Assembly (NCBI GenBank): GCA_026413225.1
Contig: CM048591.1
Location: 46,211,803 to 46,275,802 of the forward strand
DNA: 64,000 bases
Source of the DNA: Otis tarda
Taxonomy: Eukaryota; Chordata; Aves; Otidiformes; Otididae
Direction of reading: 5' to 3'
Shown here: piece by piece, positions 61,531-64,000 of the stretch
Layout: the number at the start of each line of letters is the position of its first letter
Numbering within the stretch: the stretch's first letter is position 1
The notes under the pieces: generated by a model
Databases searched by the model: none
Told to the model about the DNA's origin: nothing
What the model saw: only the letters and a program-made list of their open reading frames with translations
Position numbers and translations under genes: made by a program

Positions 61531-64000
61531 TTAAGCACAGCATTTTATTTTCCTTCAATTTCAATCAATACCTGCTTTCATCGCTGTGCAGCGTGTGTTC
61601 TTTCACGTTACAAGGCCTATCTTCCACAAAAAATATTATGTGCTAGCCTATAGAAATATTTTTCAATTGCTTTAAAAATAAACATGCCTTAGATTCTCAC
61701 ATTGGTTTTTGATAAACTTAAGCCTTTAAGTAATGCAAATCCAGCGCACATTTATTTCAGTGTCTTATAAAAAGGATTAAATGATACTAGAATAAATTGC
61801 TGTGGCCATTGAATTTTCAGGGTATTCTAAGATATCAGAGAATGTATACATGCGATATTGAAGAACATAATAGAAATCATAAAACTACCACAAAAATCCA
61901 ACCAATCTACTCTGTGAGTAAACACTCAAGAGCAAAAATAACAATGGGGGAAAAATAATCTATTTTCATAAACTAGCTTTAGGTTTTTTACACTTATACA
62001 ACTGTGTGTCACTGGATTACATTGTTGTTGGATAACCTGAGACATAAGCAACATTGTTTCCCAAATTCCTTGTATTTACAGTGTACTTGTATAATCACCA
62101 TTACACCCGTGATGGTAACAGATTATTTTCTAAATTCTCTAGTTCTAGCAAAGGATCCAAAGTTATTTTAGTGGAATCCAGCATTTCAGAAAAAAAAATG
62201 TCTTATTTTGGATTACATGATAGTTAGATATATTTAAATATTCTAATATTTTTCAGAATAAAAATGGAAATACTATAAAAATAATCTTAATTTATTTTTC
62301 AGCAGAAATTATTGCAATAATGAAACTTAATAAACACATAAGGCATTAAAAACATAGATTGTTAGTAAAAAATATTTTGCCTTAACAATTCTGTGTACAA
62401 AAGAAGTATTTAATTAAGATGCAAACCAATGCATCATGAATGAATTTGGTCTTGAATTTTAAAAATAGTCAAATGAACTATAATTTCAATAAACTCATTT
62501 CTGGAGTATATTTAAATTTCAAATAGGTACAAATAGATATAACATCTTGGACTTTTTGCTTTCACTTGTAATCTGAAACACAACCCTATTGTCCACAGAA
62601 ATCTCCAAGGTCTACAGTTTGGAATAATGAAGCAACTTGCACATGGAAACACTGAAGGCTTCATTTCAGCTAAGTGTTCATCTTTTAACTGTTTCAAAAT
62701 CATCCTCGTTACATGCCTGCTCATTGGAAAGGTGTCACCCAATAGGTGATTCCTCAAGCATGTTGACAGATGTCTACTTTGAAATACCTGCTGAATGTCC
62801 AATGAATCAGCAAAATGTTAAGTTATGTTGTCATCTGGAAAGAAGCACTAAGCTGCTAAACTAGCTGCGAACACTGGCTGCCTACTGACCTTTGCACAGA
62901 AATAGTGCTTCTACCCACAAACATTTTAAGGTCGTGGGATTTATTCCAGTTCCTCACAAAGGCTGACATTTTGCAAAAGCCAGGAGCAACTCCGTACCGA
63001 TTTTTGTTACCTAGGAAATATCTCCCTTTGGTACCCATTAGTAAGGGTCAAACTAATTCAGACTGTAAGGCCATTAGATCTGATAAAGTTTCAGAGCAGA
63101 AAGATTTCTAATGTTGCAGATGGTGGAGTTGTACCAAGAATATTTTTTCACTTCTTTTATTTTAAATAACTGCTCATGAGAATTTATACCCTGAATACTC
63201 TGATAATCAAATTTCCTCAAAAGTATAATGGCACACAGAAGACTAAAATCTCATTCTCCACTCGCTGTCCCTTTGGTATTTTGCTGTTTTACTTGCAAGA
63301 AAATTGGTTAGAATCAAAATAAATGCTACAGAAGGGCCTGTATATAGCCATGCACCTATTGCTCAGCAACAATTCTTCCCCACTAAATTCTTCCCTACCT
63401 GCAGTTTGTGTAAATTCCCTCCAACTTGTGTATCAACTGTTATGGAAACACTGTGGTTTCCAGATGCATTCAGATTTGCATCCTGATGCATTACAGCATT
63501 AGGACTTCATGTTTATTTTTTTAGGACACAAATGGAGTCTTTGTTTAAAGATGCCAAACACATTTAAAAAAACAGTGTTGTGTACAAAGTAATCCAAAAG
63601 CAAATGTGGCTAGGGAAAAAAAAAAAAAAAGTGTACAAAAGTGTATAGAGCTTTTAAAAGTGTACAGACCCTAAACATTGTTTATTATTTTTCTCATACA
63701 TCCTTGCCCATTTAAAAAAAAAAACAAAACAGTGCACCAGCTATTATGGGTGGAAGTTAACGTTGAAATGACAATCCAAGAAATCTGGATAAAAAAGAGA
63801 GTATTTTTATTTGTCAAAATCAAAACTAAGTTATGGACATAAACTAAACACACCAATAAAGTACTTATTGACATATACAAATATACATACATGATACTTG
63901 TATGCAAAGCTGTATATTTGAAATCAGTCTATGGCAGACTACATGAGATAATATGACTTAAATCTCTGTAAAAACTTGTCTTTGGTATGTATGAGATCTT

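Larger units (their letters stand above)
56006..64000. other. Mostly unassigned AT-rich sequence with two candidate exons
   Basis: Apart from the entries below I see no recognisable gene or interspersed repeat. A TTTG/T-rich run lies at about 56032-56055 and an ATA run at 58566-58578. The block at about 62540-63115 is less AT-rich and open for 60-96 codons on both strands, but shows no family signature or clear splice sites. Confidence 0.45.

Noticed and set aside
1-64000. tRNA, rRNA, CRISPR arrays, bacterial-type operons or attachment sites
   Set aside because: None seen on reading either strand; the eukaryotic repeat content makes prokaryotic features unlikely.

Overview
This window looks like a gene-poor, AT-rich stretch of a bird nuclear genome. 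The diagnostic evidence is the repeat content. There are several copies of the CR1 LINE with reverse transcriptase of the bird/reptile type and the 3' tail of ATTCTATG octamers. There are also several solo LTRs of avian endogenous retrovirus families. No complete protein-coding host gene, rRNA, tRNA, CRISPR array or bacterial-type operon is visible. The species cannot be named from the sequence.

Layout, left to right. Position 1-842 is the 3' part of an LTR (family 1, + orientation), and 2903-4052 is a full-length 1.15 kb solo LTR of the same family with a perfect 5-bp target-site duplication. A worn CR1 fragment lies at 7399-8117. The next 12 kb are unique AT-rich DNA with one heptanucleotide microsatellite (9259-9333). 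A compound repeat block follows: a related LTR at about 20580-21210, a 2 kb CR1 (21353-23325, copy A) and an older antisense CR1 tail (23584-23930). A third LTR family sits at 27881-28408 (minus), next to a very old reverse-transcriptase fossil (28512-28690). A CR1 remnant is at 31888-32132. Family 1 reappears in minus orientation as an internally deleted 427-bp copy (38247-38673) and a divergent 0.88 kb copy (50345-51226). Two comparatively young CR1 copies lie on the minus strand: 43096-44857 (copy B, open except for one TGA) and 53346-54722 (copy C, open except for one TAG). The right-hand 8 kb are mostly unique sequence.

On the minus strand of the right end I see two stretches that could be host exons (56863-57054 and 60219-60308). 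Both are open, both are bounded by splice-like signals and both fit phase 1-1. I cannot assign them to a gene. If real, the right part of the window lies in a long intron-rich gene read leftward.

Nothing here amounts to a multi-gene system. The observations most worth following are: the identical in-frame TGA in two CR1 copies; an open frame retained inside the long R region of four LTRs from related families; a clean between-TATA-and-poly(A) deletion in one LTR; the triplet-repeat junction at the 5' end of CR1 copy C; and the unassigned exon-like blocks.
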